DNA of 64,000 nt, taken from contig JAACJG010000002.1 of NCBI GenBank assembly GCA_009917695.1, positions 1-64,000 of the forward strand. The letters run 5' to 3'. Under the pieces are notes generated by a model, which worked only from the letters and a program-made list of their open reading frames with translations, ran no database searches and was not told the DNA's origin. Position numbers and translations under genes: made by a program. Position 1 is the first letter of the stretch. Each line of letters starts with the position of its first letter. Below, piece after piece: positions 26,534 to 34,657 of this stretch. This stretch comes from Candidatus Rifleibacterium amylolyticum (GTDB lineage: Bacteria; Muiribacteriota; Ozemobacteria; Ozemobacterales; Ozemobacteraceae).

Positions 26534-27508
26534 TTATAATAATGAGTTTTCAAGCAATTCCAAATCAACCACCCTTCCCTGACTATCTAATATTGGAATT
26601 TGATGAATGCTGTTTTCGCGCATAACACGTAGAATATGATCCTGCCTGGCTTTTTCTTTCAGCACGATCGGCTTGGAATTCATAATTTTAGAGACGGGCT
26701 CATTTAAATCAATGTTTGCCAAAAGCGCGCGACGAACATCACCATCTGTAACCGTACCAAACAGATATAGCCGTTCATCAACAACCAAGGCTATTTGCAG
26801 CGATTCACGATCAATAATCTCAATAACTTCCCGAACAGTACATTCTGGCTTAACCAAAATCTTTCGCCAGTCTCTCATGTTCTTCACAACACGCGCGGGA
26901 ACTCCAAATACTTTCTGCCTGGGCTTAACATTGCGAAGAATCAAAGAACCTGCTCCAACTAGAGCTCCCTCACCAATTGTCAGGCCTTGTATAATAACAG
27001 CAGAAGTTCCGATGTGAACACATTTTTCGATTTTTACACCGCCAGAAATTGTTACACCCGGAGCAATATGTACATGTGCGCCAATCGAGCAATCATGGTC
27101 AACAGATGCCTTAGTATTGATTATAGTATTACAGCCTACCGTAGTTCCGGTCTGAACAACAGCACCTGCCATAATCTGAACGCCTTCTCCCAAGCGTGCA
27201 TTATTGCTGACAATAGCAGATGGATGTGTTAGAGTTAAAAATGAAAAACCACGCTCAGAAAACTTGTTGTAAACATCATAACGCCTTTCGAGAGATGAAA
27301 CAGAGCCGAGACCATTAACCAGATAACAGCTGGTTGGGTCAAGCTGCAAAACATCTTCGTCAGTCCCAATAACAGGAAATTCACCAGATGCCTTGTTAAT
27401 GCCCAGTTCAGGAACAGAAAATCCCTTAATCTGAAGCCCGGAAAGAAGTGCAAGTTCAAGTACTACTTTTGCATGACCACCAGTACCAAGTATTATAACA
27501 GGCTTCAC
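26534..27508 (-). CDS. NeuD/LegH-like acetyltransferase fused to a CBS-domain pair
   Basis: A 324-residue protein. An N-terminal NeuD part (IILGTGGHAKVVLELAL at 5-21) leads into a left-handed beta-helix with NTKASVDHDCSIGAHVH near 130-147 (catalytic His). A C-terminal pair of CBS motifs follows (DERLYLFGTVTDGDVRRALL at about 242-261, NSIHQIPILDSQGRVVDLEL near the end). NeuD proteins are normally about 210 residues, so the CBS pair is an addition. In legionaminic acid routes CBS domains usually sit on the nucleotidyltransferase, as in the gene at 21.6 kb, so both occur here. It lies five bases from legC. Confidence 0.8.
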   Translation of the reverse strand: MKPVIILGTGGHAKVVLELALLSGLQIKGFSVPELGINKASGEFPVIGTDEDVLQLDPTSCYLVNGLGSVSSLERRYDVYNKFSERGFSFLTLTHPSAIVSNNARLGEGVQIMAGAVVQTGTTVGCNTIINTKASVDHDCSIGAHVHIAPGVTISGGVKIEKCVHIGTSAVIIQGLTIGEGALVGAGSLILRNVKPRQKVFGVPARVVKNMRDWRKILVKPECTVREVIEIIDRESLQIALVVDERLYLFGTVTDGDVRRALLANIDLNEPVSKIMNSKPIVLKEKARQDHILRVMRENSIHQIPILDSQGRVVDLELLENSLL

Positions 27509-27513
27509 AAATA

Positions 27514-28713
27514 CTATTCTCCTGCGATCTGGCTATTTTTTGCCAATTCTGCGCCGCTTGGAATATTAACGCAGCTGGCACATATCAACTCTGAATTAGT
27601 CAAATCATCTCTAGGACAATCTCTATACATTTGCAACATGTTCATTAATTGCCAAGGTGGTCGGGCTTTAACCCCGTGATCATGCAAAAAATCTAACAAA
27701 TGATCTCTCATTTTAGCATATGGTTCTAAGAGTTTGATTGTGTTGAGCCAGTAGTTGCTTCTAGTCTCACTCGGCTCAGAGGCAAATAAGGCATACTTGT
27801 TGCGATCAAATGCTTTCTTATACTTTTCCGCCAGATTTCTTTTGTTTCCAAGAAACACTGGTAACTGCTCAATTTGAGCACACCCTATAGCTGCATTGAT
27901 GTTGGGCATTCGATAATTAAATGCAACACGATCATGAACAAAAGCCCATCTATGAGGCAACTTGGCTGTAGTTGTTATATGTTTTGCAAGCTTGCCCAGG
28001 TCTTCGTCGTTGGTTAAGATAGCACCACCTCCACCGGTGGTAACAATTTTATTACCATTAAAGCTCAATACACCAAACAACCCAAATGTTCCTGTATGTT
28101 TATTCTTGTAGAATGAGCCCAATGACTCAGCCGCGTCTTCGATCAAGGTCAAAGAATATTTTTTGCAAATATCGATCAAAGAATCTATTTCGACTGGATG
28201 TCCAAATGTATGAACTGGCACAACAGCCTTAATTCTTCTCCCAGTAATCCTGTTTACACACTGATTGCTTTCAATTCTAGCAATTTCTCTAAGACGATCA
28301 TCTAATTTATTCGGGCTAAGTCCCATGGTGGCAAAATCGCTATCGATAAAGTGAGGAACAGCGCCGCAATATGAAACAGCATTTGCAGTTGCGATAAAAG
28401 TCAGAGCTGGCATCATTACCTCGTCGCCAACTTCCACCCCGGCCAGTTTTAGGCACACATGCATGGCAGCGGTTCCATTTACTACTGCTATTGCCTTTCT
28501 AGACCCAGTGTAGTCTTCAAGCATTCTTTCAAACTTATCAACATATTTTCCTACAGAAGAGACCCACCCCGTATCGAGGCACTCCTTCACATATTCCCAT
28601 TCGCGACCACAAAACAGGGGTTCGTGAAGATTAAATTCTTCAGACTCTAACGGTAGGCAACTTTTTATTGTTCCAAGAATTTCTGAAAATACCGAATCTT
28701 GTGACTTAGTCAT
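27514..28713 (-). CDS. legC: LegC-family aminotransferase
   Basis: A 399-residue PLP aminotransferase: NLHEPLFCGREWEYVKEC, VNGTAAMHVCLKLAGV, PVHTFGHPVEID, LIEDAAESLGSFY and the PLP lysine in LSFNGNKIVTTGGGG. These are hallmarks of the LegC subgroup, which makes UDP-4-amino-4,6-dideoxy-GlcNAc. The start overlaps the LegB stop by four bases (ATGA), as in other legBC pairs. A clear paralogue is encoded at 59.0 kb. Confidence 0.88.
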   Translation of the reverse strand: MTKSQDSVFSEILGTIKSCLPLESEEFNLHEPLFCGREWEYVKECLDTGWVSSVGKYVDKFERMLEDYTGSRKAIAVVNGTAAMHVCLKLAGVEVGDEVMMPALTFIATANAVSYCGAVPHFIDSDFATMGLSPNKLDDRLREIARIESNQCVNRITGRRIKAVVPVHTFGHPVEIDSLIDICKKYSLTLIEDAAESLGSFYKNKHTGTFGLFGVLSFNGNKIVTTGGGGAILTNDEDLGKLAKHITTTAKLPHRWAFVHDRVAFNYRMPNINAAIGCAQIEQLPVFLGNKRNLAEKYKKAFDRNKYALFASEPSETRSNYWLNTIKLLEPYAKMRDHLLDFLHDHGVKARPPWQLMNMLQMYRDCPRDDLTNSELICASCVNIPSGAELAKNSQIAGE

Positions 28714-29720
28714 ATATTATATATTCCTGACTTATAAAACTTCAGATTATCAGGTTGAGTAAACCATTCAATGGTTTCCTTCAAACCATTTTTTAAGCCA
28801 GAAATGCCAGCAAATTCTGGTGACCATCCCAACAATTTTCGAGCTTTTTCATTAGCGGCCCAAAGACGATTTACTTCACTTTTCTCAGGCCGAATTCGAA
28901 GCTGCTCTTCATTAAACTGAATATCTTCTCCCATCAATTCAGCAATTGTTTTTGCAGTCTCACGAATAGAAATCTCATAGTTGCTTCCTATATTTATTTC
29001 TTCTCCAATACTGGCGTCATTTTCAGCGACAGAGATAAAACCTTTTACAGTGTCTTTGACATAATTGAAATCTCTCGTTGGATAAAGCGCACCAAGCTTG
29101 ATTTCTCTCTGTCCACTCGCGATCTGGGTAATGATAGTAGGAATTACGGCTCTTGCCGATTGTCGGGGCCCATACGTATTGAAAGGGCGAATAATACAGA
29201 CAGGAGTGTTGAATGAGCGATAAAATGACAACGCCAGCTGGTCAGCTGCAATCTTTGTTGCAGAATAGGGCGACTGGCCCTGTAAAGGATGTTTTTCATC
29301 TATAGGAACATACAAAGCACTACCATACACTTCACTAGTTGATGTATGAACAAATTTTTCTATTTCAAGCTCCCGGGCCGCTTGTAATAAATTCAAAGTT
29401 CCCTTTATGTTGGTGTCAACATAGGTATCTGGCGAATGATAAGAATATGGAATCGCTATTAAAGCAGCCAGATGAAAAACAACGTCACAGCCTTCCATCG
29501 CTTTCTTAACTCCATAAGGGTCACGGATGTCACCCAAAAACATATCCAGATTATCACGAACTTCCCTTGGCGAATAATCAAGCCAGTCCCAAGAGTTAAA
29601 AGAATTGTATAGAATAAAAGCTCGGACATCACAACCAGCTCTTACCAAAGCTTCGGTCAGATGAGACCCGATAAACCCGCCAGCTCCTGTAACAAGAATT
29701 TTCTTGCCATTAAGATTCAT
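28710..29720 (-). CDS. legB: UDP-GlcNAc 4,6-dehydratase, LegB-like SDR
   Basis: A 336-residue extended short-chain dehydrogenase: KILVTGAGGFIGSHLTEAL (NAD binding), TSTSEVYGSALYVPIDE, the YxxxK pair in SPYSATKIAADQL, IRPFNTYGPRQSARAVIPT. The LegB group gives UDP-2-acetamido-4-keto-2,4,6-trideoxyglucose as the first step towards legionaminic acid. It is coupled to legC and preceded by the flippase gene. Length and motifs are normal. Confidence 0.9.
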   Translation of the reverse strand: MNLNGKKILVTGAGGFIGSHLTEALVRAGCDVRAFILYNSFNSWDWLDYSPREVRDNLDMFLGDIRDPYGVKKAMEGCDVVFHLAALIAIPYSYHSPDTYVDTNIKGTLNLLQAARELEIEKFVHTSTSEVYGSALYVPIDEKHPLQGQSPYSATKIAADQLALSFYRSFNTPVCIIRPFNTYGPRQSARAVIPTIITQIASGQREIKLGALYPTRDFNYVKDTVKGFISVAENDASIGEEINIGSNYEISIRETAKTIAELMGEDIQFNEEQLRIRPEKSEVNRLWAANEKARKLLGWSPEFAGISGLKNGLKETIEWFTQPDNLKFYKSGIYNI

Positions 29721-29758
29721 AATTATTAAACCTTTCGAATCACGTCTGATCAGTCAAG

Positions 29759-31129
29759 TTACATTGTAAAGTAAAGAGAAAGACAAACTATTGATATTGC
29801 TATAGCCATCAGACCATAAGGCCATTGCATGCTATAAATCGAGTTCCCAACCCATAGTGAAGACAATGATTGAACAACGTGGCTGATTACAGTCGCGACA
29901 GCAGCACCTGTAATACCCCATTCTGGAATTAAAAGCAAATTTAAGAAAACGTTTACAACTGCGCTCAAGCCGGTTATAAGTGGCAAAAATTTTGTCTTTT
30001 TGAAAAAGAATACCGGTGAGACAAAAAAGAAGTAGAAACTACCCATAAAAACAGACAAAATAACCCATGGAAAGACCCAAATAGTTGCCTCGAATCTGGG
30101 GCCAGCAAATACCTTTAAAAAAGGACCACCGAGAATTATACCAATCGATGAAATTGCAGTCATAATAATAAGGAATAATTTGAATGTACGTATTATTTGA
30201 AGCTCTTTGTCTTTTCGGTTGGATGACATGAGCTGAAAATAACCAGGTTGAAAAGCCTGATTGAAAGAGCTTACAAACATACCCAATGCGTGGCCTACAG
30301 TCATAGAAAGAGTGTAAATACCAAGATCTGCCAGAGAAACATACCTTTCGAGCATTACCCGGTCAATAGCAGTATGTATTGTCGAAGACAATAAATGTAT
30401 CACTATCGGAGCTCCAAAAGCTGCTGCATATTTTAGTGCCCCTAATGAAGGCTTCCACACAAAATTTCTAGCATAAACGCTGAAGCTGAATACCAGGAAC
30501 AACGCCATGCCCACGAAAAGACCAGAGACTCTCCCTAGTGCACCCATATCATAACCGAGAACAAACAATAAGCTGAACCCGGTTATAGATAGGAAACGAG
30601 TAACCTGCAAAATTGCTGCTACAAAAAAATTCTGTTTTGCCTTATAATAATTCGTTGCATTGTTCGCTATTACCTGCAAAATTACCGTCCAGAGCGTCAG
30701 AATCATGAATGGTGAGAAGGGTATGTTTGAACTTCCGAAAGTCCATGTGCCATAATATCCTGCAACACTAAGAGGCAAAATCAATAAAAAACCAGCAGCC
30801 AAAGGAACGAGATTGATGGTAAAAAGAAAGCGCCCAACAGCATTTTCATCAGTTACATTCTCATAATAATATCTGGTTTGAGCGCCATGAAAACCAAACG
30901 CAACAATAACGGTTGCAATCTGAAGAAAGACTTGAAGATACCCCATAATACCGTAATCTTCGGGTGTAAGAACGCGCGTATATAGAGGGATCAGGAAAAA
31001 ACCGGATGCGCCAACCAGAACTTCACCAAAAGCATAAATTGAGGCTCCTTTAAATATACGCCGCAGCGAAAATGGTGGGGCTTTTGGCAAATCAGCGTTA
31101 ATCTTATCTATAGACTCAGCTGGTTTCAT
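29759..31129 (-). CDS. Wzx-like lipid-linked oligosaccharide flippase
   Basis: A 456-residue integral membrane protein of the polysaccharide transporter (MOP/MATE) type, with twelve or more hydrophobic segments. Examples are IYAFGEVLVGASGFFLIPLY at about 31-50, a family-typical entry, and YTRVLTPEDYGIMGY. It would move undecaprenyl-linked repeat units across the inner membrane, upstream of the Wzy polymerase at 17.8 kb. The ATG directly abuts the stop of the MarR-type regulator gene, so the two are co-translated. Confidence 0.85.
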   Translation of the reverse strand: MKPAESIDKINADLPKAPPFSLRRIFKGASIYAFGEVLVGASGFFLIPLYTRVLTPEDYGIMGYLQVFLQIATVIVAFGFHGAQTRYYYENVTDENAVGRFLFTINLVPLAAGFLLILPLSVAGYYGTWTFGSSNIPFSPFMILTLWTVILQVIANNATNYYKAKQNFFVAAILQVTRFLSITGFSLLFVLGYDMGALGRVSGLFVGMALFLVFSFSVYARNFVWKPSLGALKYAAAFGAPIVIHLLSSTIHTAIDRVMLERYVSLADLGIYTLSMTVGHALGMFVSSFNQAFQPGYFQLMSSNRKDKELQIIRTFKLFLIIMTAISSIGIILGGPFLKVFAGPRFEATIWVFPWVILSVFMGSFYFFFVSPVFFFKKTKFLPLITGLSAVVNVFLNLLLIPEWGITGAAVATVISHVVQSLSSLWVGNSIYSMQWPYGLMAIAISIVCLSLYFTM

Positions 31130-31477
31130 TTACTCATAACTCTGCTTCTGCAAATCATCAAAACAATTTACTTCATTTCTGAGGTTGAATATTTCCTGCT
31201 TGATCTTTTCGTATTCTCGCATTTTATGGTTTAAAAAACGCATGGTTACCGCGGTTTTTTCAGACAGACCCGCGGGGGTAAGTTTGTAGAGGTAGCCGCG
31301 CTTGTTATTGCTGGCAATAAAGTTTTCAGCTTTTACTAGGCCTTTAGCGAGCAGAGCCTTGAGGCAATAGTTGAGTTTGCCGAGGCTCAGTTCTAGGCTG
31401 GCCGCCAGCTCACGTTGGTTGGTGGCGGGGTTGGCCTCGATGGCTTTGAATAGTTTGTAGGTTAGTTCGTCATTCAT
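31130..31477 (-). CDS. MarR-family EPS-associated transcriptional regulator
   Basis: A 115-residue protein with a winged-helix N-terminal part (NPATNQRELAASLELSLGKLNYCLKALLAKGLV, residues about 17-49; ...KRGYLYKLTPAGL is the wing) and a C-terminal coiled-coil-like tail. This short MarR-type family stands at the head of many EPS/O-antigen clusters, and here it is the first gene of the minus-strand run. It likely controls the operon, but no binding site can be identified in the repeat-rich upstream gap. Confidence 0.85.
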   Translation of the reverse strand: MNDELTYKLFKAIEANPATNQRELAASLELSLGKLNYCLKALLAKGLVKAENFIASNNKRGYLYKLTPAGLSEKTAVTMRFLNHKMREYEKIKQEIFNLRNEVNCFDDLQKQSYE

Positions 31478-31483
31478 CTTCGT

Positions 31484-31620
31484 CGTGCTCGCACCTGGGC
31501 GCTCTGCATCCTCAGGCGCCCTGGCACTAGCGCATCCCGCGCGTCGTAATCGTAATCGTTCTCGCTCTTCTGGATTCCCGCTTTCGCGGGAATGACGGTA
31601 GTCGATTGTTCACGGATTGA
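31484..31620. repeat. Repeat cluster between the divergent regulator and dehydrogenase genes
   Basis: Three repeat types lie end to end. One is a 'cacctgggcgctctgcatcc'-type element (31490-31535), with relatives at 38898-38935 and 47721-47775. The second is a short GATTAC/hexamer tract (about 31540-31556, reverse). The third is the palindrome gattcccgc-ttt-cgcgggaat (about 31572-31593), a repeat type found in many bacterial genomes. Promoters for the two divergent transcripts must lie in or next to this block. Confidence 0.65.
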
Positions 31621-31651
31621 ACATGGCAGATGATAACACCTTGGGGGTTGG

Positions 31652-31680
31652 TTGGCAAGAATTTTGTTGGGGCGCAAAAT
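31652..31680 (+). promoter_or_regulatory. Possible promoter for the UDP-sugar dehydrogenase gene
   Basis: TTGGCA (31652-31657) and CAAAAT (31675-31680) are 17 bp apart, a fair -35 and a weak -10. A strong Shine-Dalgarno (GGAGG) precedes the ATG at 31747. This is an inference from spacing only. Confidence 0.3.
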
Positions 31681-31746
31681 ACTTGCAGCAGCAGGCGGTG
31701 TGCGGTAAGATTCCCTTTGAAAAAAAATGACCGGAGGATAATTCTC

Positions 31747-33171
31747 ATGAAAAAACTGTTTGATCAGCTTAAAGGCCGCAAGACGAAGCTTGGGGTTGTC
31801 GGGCTCGGTTATGTCGGGTTGCCGCTTGCTCATGCCTTTGCGCCGCATTTTGATGTCGTTGGTTTCGATGTTAACGAAGCCAAGGTTGAGCTGATGAAAC
31901 AGGGAATCGATCCGACCGGCGAAGTGCCGGCGGGGGGGCTCAAAGAGGTCAAAATCGACTTCACTACCAACCCAGAAAAGCTCTCGGAATGCCGTTTTAT
32001 TGTCGTCGCCGTGCCTACTCCAGTCGATCGCAACAAGCGGCCCGACCTTACTCCGCTCGTGCTCAGCTCTACTACCGTCGGCAAATACATGCCGAAAAAC
32101 AGCATAATCGTCTACGAATCGACCGTCTACCCCGGCGTGACCGAAGACGAATGCGTGCCGCTGCTCGAAAAGAATTCAGGGTTCGAGTATCTGAAAGATT
32201 TCAGAGTCGGCTACAGCCCCGAACGCATCAACCCCGGCGACCAGGTGCATCGCCTGCAGACCATAACCAAGATTGTTTCGGGCTGCGATGCCGAGACACT
32301 CGAGACCGTCGCGAAGGTTTACGAAACCATCATCGAGGCCGGGGTGCATCGCGCCTCGTCGATCAAGGTCGCCGAAGCCGCCAAGGTTATCGAAAATACC
32401 CAGCGCGACGTCAATATCGCCCTGATGAACGAACTGTCGATCATCTTCCATAAGCTCGGTATCGATACGCTCGAAGTGCTGCGCGCGGCCGGCACCAAAT
32501 GGAACTTTCTTAAATTCTTCCCCGGGCTCGTCGGCGGGCACTGCATCGGGGTCGATCCCTACTATCTCACCTTCAAGGCCGAAGAACTCGGCTATCACCC
32601 CGAAGTCATACTGTCTGGGCGCCGCATCAATGACGGAATGGGCAAATATGTCGCCGAAAATACCGTCAAGAAGCTGATTCGCGCCGGCAAGGCCGTTAAA
32701 GGCGCGAAGGTGCTGATACTGGGTCTGACCTTCAAAGAAAACGTCGGCGATATCCGCAATACCAAAGTCGTCGATATCGTCAGTGAACTCGCCGAATACG
32801 ATGTTGAAAGTCTGGTGTATGATCCTTATGCTGATGCGGATGAGGTTTTGCATGAGTATGGGGAGATAATTAGATCATCGCAATCTGGGGACACGATTTC
32901 GCATTCCGGGGACACGATCCCGAATTCTGCGAATTCTGGTCATGTCCCCAGAATGCTTCATGTCCCCGCAATGCTGCTGCCGTCACTCGACAAGCTGCCG
33001 GCCGTCGATGCCGTCATTCTCGCGGTTCCGCACGACAAGTTCAAAGAACTCACGCTCGACAAGCTCGCCGGGTTCTGCCGGAAGGGGGCGACGCCGATTG
33101 TGGTTGATATCAAGGGGATGTTCGATCCTGAGGCGGCGGTCAAGCAGGGTGTCAGGTATTGGAGATTGTGA
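31747..33171 (+). CDS. tviB: UDP-N-acetyl-hexosamine 6-dehydrogenase (TviB/WbpA/WecC type), full-length copy
   Basis: A 474-residue nucleotide-sugar dehydrogenase. The N-terminal NAD domain is KLGVVGLGYVGLPLA (14-28). Other landmarks are VYESTVYPGVTEDE (122-135), the EAAKVIENTQRDVN helix (210-223), the catalytic cysteine C266 in [13 protein letters not shown], and the C-terminal UDP-binding domain with [17 protein letters not shown] (324-340). It oxidises UDP-HexNAc to the uronate. Residues about 373-410 (EIIRSSQSGDT...VPAML) are absent from the otherwise near-identical copy at 35.9 kb and are encoded by repeat DNA. GGAGG precedes the ATG at 31747. It is the parent of six fragments downstream. 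Confidence 0.9.
   Translation: MKKLFDQLKGRKTKLGVVGLGYVGLPLAHAFAPHFDVVGFDVNEAKVELMKQGIDPTGEVPAGGLKEVKIDFTTNPEKLSECRFIVVAVPTPVDRNKRPDLTPLVLSSTTVGKYMPKNSIIVYESTVYPGVTEDECVPLLEKNSGFEYLKDFRVGYSPERINPGDQVHRLQTITKIVSGCDAETLETVAKVYETIIEAGVHRASSIKVAEAAKVIENTQRDVNIALMNELSIIFHKLGIDTLEVLRAAGTKWNFLKFFPGLVGGHCIGVDPYYLTFKAEELGYHPEVILSGRRINDGMGKYVAENTVKKLIRAGKAVKGAKVLILGLTFKENVGDIRNTKVVDIVSELAEYDVESLVYDPYADADEVLHEYGEIIRSSQSGDTISHSGDTIPNSANSGHVPRMLHVPAMLLPSLDKLPAVDAVILAVPHDKFKELTLDKLAGFCRKGATPIVVDIKGMFDPEAAVKQGVRYWRL
32863..32973. repeat. In-frame repeat insert within the dehydrogenase gene
   Basis: About 105 bp present here but not in the second copy of the gene. It contains tctggggacacgatt and tccggggacacgatc in tandem, then gaattctgcgaattctgg, then the inverse form tcatgtccccagaatg and catgtccccgc. 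The CTGGGGACA/TGTCCCCAG arms make it palindromic. The sequence resembles REP-type elements linked to Y1 tyrosine transposases, but no such transposase is in the window. Confidence 0.75.
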
Positions 33172-33178
33172 TACTGTG

Positions 33179-33280
33179 AGATTGCTTCGTTGCCGTTGGC
33201 GCCTCGCAATGACAGAAAGATGGATTCTGCGACTGCGCCCGCCTACGCTGACGCTTCGGCGCGACTCGCGCAGAATGTGC
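33179..33280. repeat. Repeats between dehydrogenase and IS110 element
   Basis: A gagattgcttcgttgcc...cctcgcaatgac element (33179-33215) is followed by a long family A palindrome (33223-33280) whose loop carries extra cgcccgcctacgctgacgct sequence. No gene is seen. The IS110 transposase tail begins immediately after it. Confidence 0.6.
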
Positions 33281-33291
33281 TGTGTTAAAAG

Positions 33292-34310
33292 TCAAGTCGT
33301 TTTTGCTCTACACAGGCTAATTTCCTTATAATTTTCAGTGAAAGACTCTCCTTTCCTGGCCAGCGCCCTTGCCTGCCGAAGAAGTTTATTCGCAACGCTA
33401 TCAAAGCTACTTTTGCAGGCTTTCCTGCCTGTCTTAGTCTTAAATAGGTTTCCTGACAAGCATCATTGCACCTGGACGCCGATAAGGCAGCCATATAAAA
33501 CAACGTTCTGAGCATGGAATTGCCCTTTTTGCTTATGCTTCCGCTTTTATCTACGCTGGATCCTGATTTGCACACTTTTGGACATAACCCGGCAAAGGCA
33601 GCTGCTTTGTTTGAGTCAGAAAACCCTGAAAAATCACCATAGAAGCATATTATTGCACCAGCAACAGCAGATCCAATGCCGGGTATGCTCTTATACTGCT
33701 TATAGAGTTCAGGGCAGTGTTTGGTTAGAATCTTCTCAATATCCCTGTTTATCTCTTTGATGGCGACATTCAGATGGTTAATCTCATTTTTAACGTGAGC
33801 GATCAAGCTGGGTGCATTACATTCAAAGGAGTTGTTGTTGAGCGCCTCAAGGTAATTGCGATTTTGAGTAATATGCTTTTTGAAAAAGCCGATCAGTTTT
33901 AACTTGGCCTGGACTTCGCATTGATAGGCTTCCTTAAGCTTTGTGGACACGGGTTCATTTGTAAATCCATATTCTGCTATGGTTCTGGCATCTACCGGGT
34001 CGGTTTTCGTTCTCAGCAGGTTCTTCATCGTTGCAAAAGAATGTATTCTGAGGGGATTTTCAACTGCTACATCAAAGCCTCGACTTACAAATTCAACAAA
34101 AGCAGCGGAATGATACACGCCGGTGGCTTCCAGAACAACGCGGCATGAGTCGGGAGAAATCTTGAAATGGGTTATGATCTTTTGCACGGTCGAAAGTTTG
34201 TTGCTGTTAAAGCTGCGTGTCTTGTGCTCTGTTCCGTTATACAAGCAGCAATCAAGACTTTCTTTGGACACGTCTATGCCAAGATAGGTCGGACGATCAG
34301 TTTTTTTCAT
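33292..34310 (-). mobile_element. IS110-family transposase gene, frameshifted near its 3' end
   Basis: The frame from ATG 34310 has the RuvC-like DEDD domain (YLGIDVSKESLDCCLY with D13, VVLEATGVYH, TKTDPVDARTIAEY) and the transposase_20 domain (IPGIGSAVAGAII, FAGLCP, SGSISKKGNSMLRTLFYMAA with the catalytic Ser region). From about residue 305 the frame reads LRINFFGRQ, unlike the family. Shifting at the AAA run 33403-33405 (one base short) restores VANKLLRQARALARKG and a stop at 33292, which is the typical IS110 tail. The open frame as it stands ends at 33285. The element is thus decayed, or the run is a sequencing error. Confidence 0.85.
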
Positions 34311-34322
34311 TACACACTCCAC

Positions 34323-34560
34323 ATCTGTTCAAACTTGTTGTAGAATGAACCCTACCTTAAACTATCATTATTCATTACGGCTGAATGCGGCAATCACAAG
34401 GCCTAATGTGCTGTTCAGTTTTAAGGTAAGGGGAAGGTGGGCTAAACATTCTGCGCGGTATCAAGGTACAATGACCGAGATTAGCTTATTCACCTTCCTT
34501 CTTTCTACCTGAAGCTTATCGGTAGAAAGCTCCTTACAAATCAATGTTCATGGACATGCA
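34323..34560 (-). ncRNA. Candidate IS110 bridge-RNA region upstream of the transposase
   Basis: This 240-base non-coding stretch precedes the transposase gene, where IS110-group elements encode their bridge RNA. It holds a long imperfect stem (cctaccttaaact near 34352 with agttttaaggtaagg near 34418-34432) enclosing about 65 bases, and a perfect 9-bp hairpin CTTTCTACC...GGTAGAAAG (34501-34529). The placement and folds are suggestive only. Element ends and the core dinucleotide could not be fixed. Confidence 0.35.
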
Positions 34561-34564
34561 GCAC

Positions 34565-34590
34565 ATATATTCACCACAAGGTGAATATAT
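34565..34590. repeat. Perfect 11-bp hairpin ATATATTCACC-acaa-GGTGAATATAT
   Basis: A perfect palindrome with a four-base loop lies between the IS110 region and the Rpn gene. It has no T-run, so it is not a typical terminator. It could be a subterminal hairpin of a mobile element or a remnant. Confidence 0.6.
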
Positions 34591-34591
34591 A

Positions 34592-34615
34592 ATGACGGAG
34601 AGAGGGCAATCCGCC
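34592..34615. repeat. Repeat 'atgacggagagagggcaatc', copy 1
   Basis: A block of about 24 bp shared nearly exactly with 39333-39357 and 45549-45573. In each place it lies at or next to a junction between a dehydrogenase fragment or nuclease module and other DNA, so it marks rearrangement points. Confidence 0.75.
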
Positions 34616-34657
34616 GGCGCCCACGAACTGAGAACATCCAGAGAGCTGGCGTTGCGG

